This document shows, piece by piece, positions 62,826 to 64,000 of a DNA stretch of 64,000 nt (its first letter is position 1; each line of letters begins with the position of its first letter). This stretch comes from Fastidiosipila sanguinis (lineage in GTDB: Bacteria; Bacillota; Clostridia; Saccharofermentanales; Fastidiosipilaceae), in NCBI RefSeq assembly GCF_002998295.1, contig NZ_CP027226.1, positions 1,346,001-1,410,000 of the forward strand, in the 5' to 3' direction. The notes below the pieces were generated by a model. That model was not told the DNA's origin. It saw only the letters and a program-made list of their open reading frames with translations, and made no database searches. The position numbers were made by a program, and so were the translations under genes.

Positions 62826-64000
62826 TTATTTTCGCTCTTCCTTACCTGGGATTCTAGCTCTCAATGCCAAGACCATAGATACTAAATCTAAACCTTCTTG
62901 AGCCACAGCTCCCCAGAATGCTGGTATCCAACCAAATGCTGCAACGAACATTAGTCCGATTGATAATATTATACCGATTAACACAGACTCTTTGGCAACA
63001 TTTAATGTTCTCTTAGAAATTCCCATTAAGTCTGAAACTTTAGATAAGTCATCCTTTACAATAACTGCATCTGCTGTCTCTGATGCTGCTGTTGATCCAT
63101 GTGCACCCATAGCAATTCCTACATCTGCGGCTGCTAATGCTGGGGCATCGTTAACACCATCTCCAACCATAACAACAGGTCTTTGATTTTCAGCAATTTT
63201 ATCAATTATATCAATTTTATCTTGTGGTAAAAGCTCTGCTTTTACACTAGCTACGCCTGACTCTTCTCTAATCTTCTCTGCTATTGAAGCTCTATCACCA
63301 GTAAGCATTACTGTATTCTCAACGCCAAGATCCTTCAAACGAGCAATTGTAGCCTTAGATTCAGGACGAATTACATCTTCGAAACTTATGTAACCAACGT
63401 ATTCATCATCAACAGATACGAACACAGCTGTTTGATCAATATTTACACTGTCTGCATGTGCAAATTCAGCTTTACCTGCTTTTACTACATGTCCATCAAC
63501 AGTACCTTTAACACCTTGTGCAGTAACTTCTTCAACATTATCAGCTACTTTGATATCAATATCTCTATCTTGAGTTTCACTGATAATTGATCTTGCTAAG
63601 ACGTGTGGTGATGACTGTTCTACTGAAGCAGCTAAACGTAATAGCTCATTCTCATTGAACTTATCATTTTCAACCACAACCTTATCTACAGCTAATCTAC
63701 CAGCAGTAATTGTACCAGTCTTGTCAAAAGCGACTGTCTTAGCTCTAGCCATTTTCTCAAGTGTAGTACCAGATTTAACAATTATACCATTAGCACTAGA
63801 TCTTGATATACCTGAAATCATAGCCATAGGCGCAGAAATCAGTAATGGACAAGGTGATGCAACAACCAATACTTCTGCAAATCTAGTAACGTTACCTGTG
63901 ATTGCCCAAGCTGCAAATGCTATAACATAAGCAATTATTGTGAAAGGCACAGCATAGCGATCTGCTAATTTAACAAAGTTAGATGGACGGTTCTTACTCT
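62826..64000 (-). CDS. Heavy-metal P1B-type ATPase, 5' end outside window
   Basis: The reading frame is open to the end of the window. The part seen is the last 391 residues. It begins with KNRPSNFVKLADRYAVPFT, then the metal-passage motif SPCPLL, the phosphorylation site DKTGTIT and the hinge GDGVNDAPALAAADVGIAMG. CPC and the following GSTAASETADAVIV pattern place it among Zn/Cd/Co/Pb-type exporters (ZntA/CadA-like). The catalytic core is intact. N-terminal metal-binding domains, if any, lie beyond 64000. Confidence 0.9.
   Translation of the reverse strand, partial: SKNRPSNFVKLADRYAVPFTIIAYVIAFAAWAITGNVTRFAEVLVVASPCPLLISAPMAMISGISRSSANGIIVKSGTTLEKMARAKTVAFDKTGTITAGRLAVDKVVVENDKFNENELLRLAASVEQSSPHVLARSIISETQDRDIDIKVADNVEEVTAQGVKGTVDGHVVKAGKAEFAHADSVNIDQTAVFVSVDDEYVGYISFEDVIRPESKATIARLKDLGVENTVMLTGDRASIAEKIREESGVASVKAELLPQDKIDIIDKIAENQRPVVMVGDGVNDAPALAAADVGIAMGAHGSTAASETADAVIVKDDLSKVSDLMGISKRTLNVAKESVLIGIILSIGLMFVAAFGWIPAFWGAVAQEGLDLVSMVLALRARIPGKEERK

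Overview
The window looks like chromosomal DNA of a low-GC, Gram-positive-type bacterium (Bacillota, most likely a Clostridia-like lineage). The reasons are AT-rich intergenic DNA, strong AGGAGG-type ribosome binding sites, TTG and GTG starts, many U-tract terminators, a lipoprotein signal, and families such as an acyl-ACP thioesterase, a TetM-like GTPase fused to a YacP/NYN nuclease, YpfJ, GH31 and GH2 enzymes. The species cannot be named from the sequence. There are no rRNA genes, tRNA genes or CRISPR arrays that I can see.

Layout. 1-1448: start of an NfeD-like gene and a complete IS30-family element flanked by an unusually long 15-bp direct repeat. 1.5-8.4 kb: a fatty-acid activation block of an acyl-ACP thioesterase and three paralogous long-chain acyl-CoA synthetases; the third has its own promoter overlapped by a perfect FabT-like palindrome. 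8.5-10.3 kb: an ABC exporter. 10.7-24.4 kb: a defence island holding a six-gene type I restriction-modification operon (HTH, hsdM, hsdS, DUF3800, hsdR, Abi_C), a decayed IS1202-like element, the stump of a type III-like Res protein, a two-gene nuclease plus SMC-like ATPase module, and a truncated second hsdM. 24.5-31.4 kb: a TetM-like/NYN fusion broken by one in-frame TAG, a DUF898-like protein, and a CodA-like deaminase between two DMT transporters. 31.5-45.7 kb: GH31 glucosidase, PTS_EIIC_2 protein, MATE exporter, TIM-barrel protein, YpfJ metallopeptidase, a candidate small RNA, a very large GH2 enzyme and small membrane proteins. 45.8-50.1 kb: a kinase-like/PD-(D/E)XK fusion with an HPRT-like protein, then codB-codA. 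50.3-51.35 kb: two tandem copies of an unrecognised structured RNA. 51.5-64 kb: a frameshifted thymidine kinase, a beta-hydroxyacid dehydrogenase, a CtpE-like P-type ATPase, a deacetylase-like protein, a K+/H+ antiporter, an acidic-tailed protein, a lipoprotein and the end of a heavy-metal P-type ATPase.

How the genes work together. The thioesterase can release fatty acids and the synthetases can reactivate exogenous or recycled ones, so a FabT-like operator there makes sense. codB-codA is a cytosine uptake and deamination unit. The second CodA-like enzyme carries a changed active-site residue and travels with DMT transporters instead of CodB, so it probably handles another substrate. Several genes carry disabling lesions (IS1202 transposase, tdk, the TetM-like fusion, Res and the second hsdM).

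Best candidate for something undescribed: the RNA pair at 50328-51346. Each copy has a consensus promoter (TTGACN, 17 nt, TATTAT), the same predicted start, matching 5' and 3' ends that close a 7-bp stem, a divergent interior, and its own intrinsic terminator. The copies start exactly 500 bp apart.
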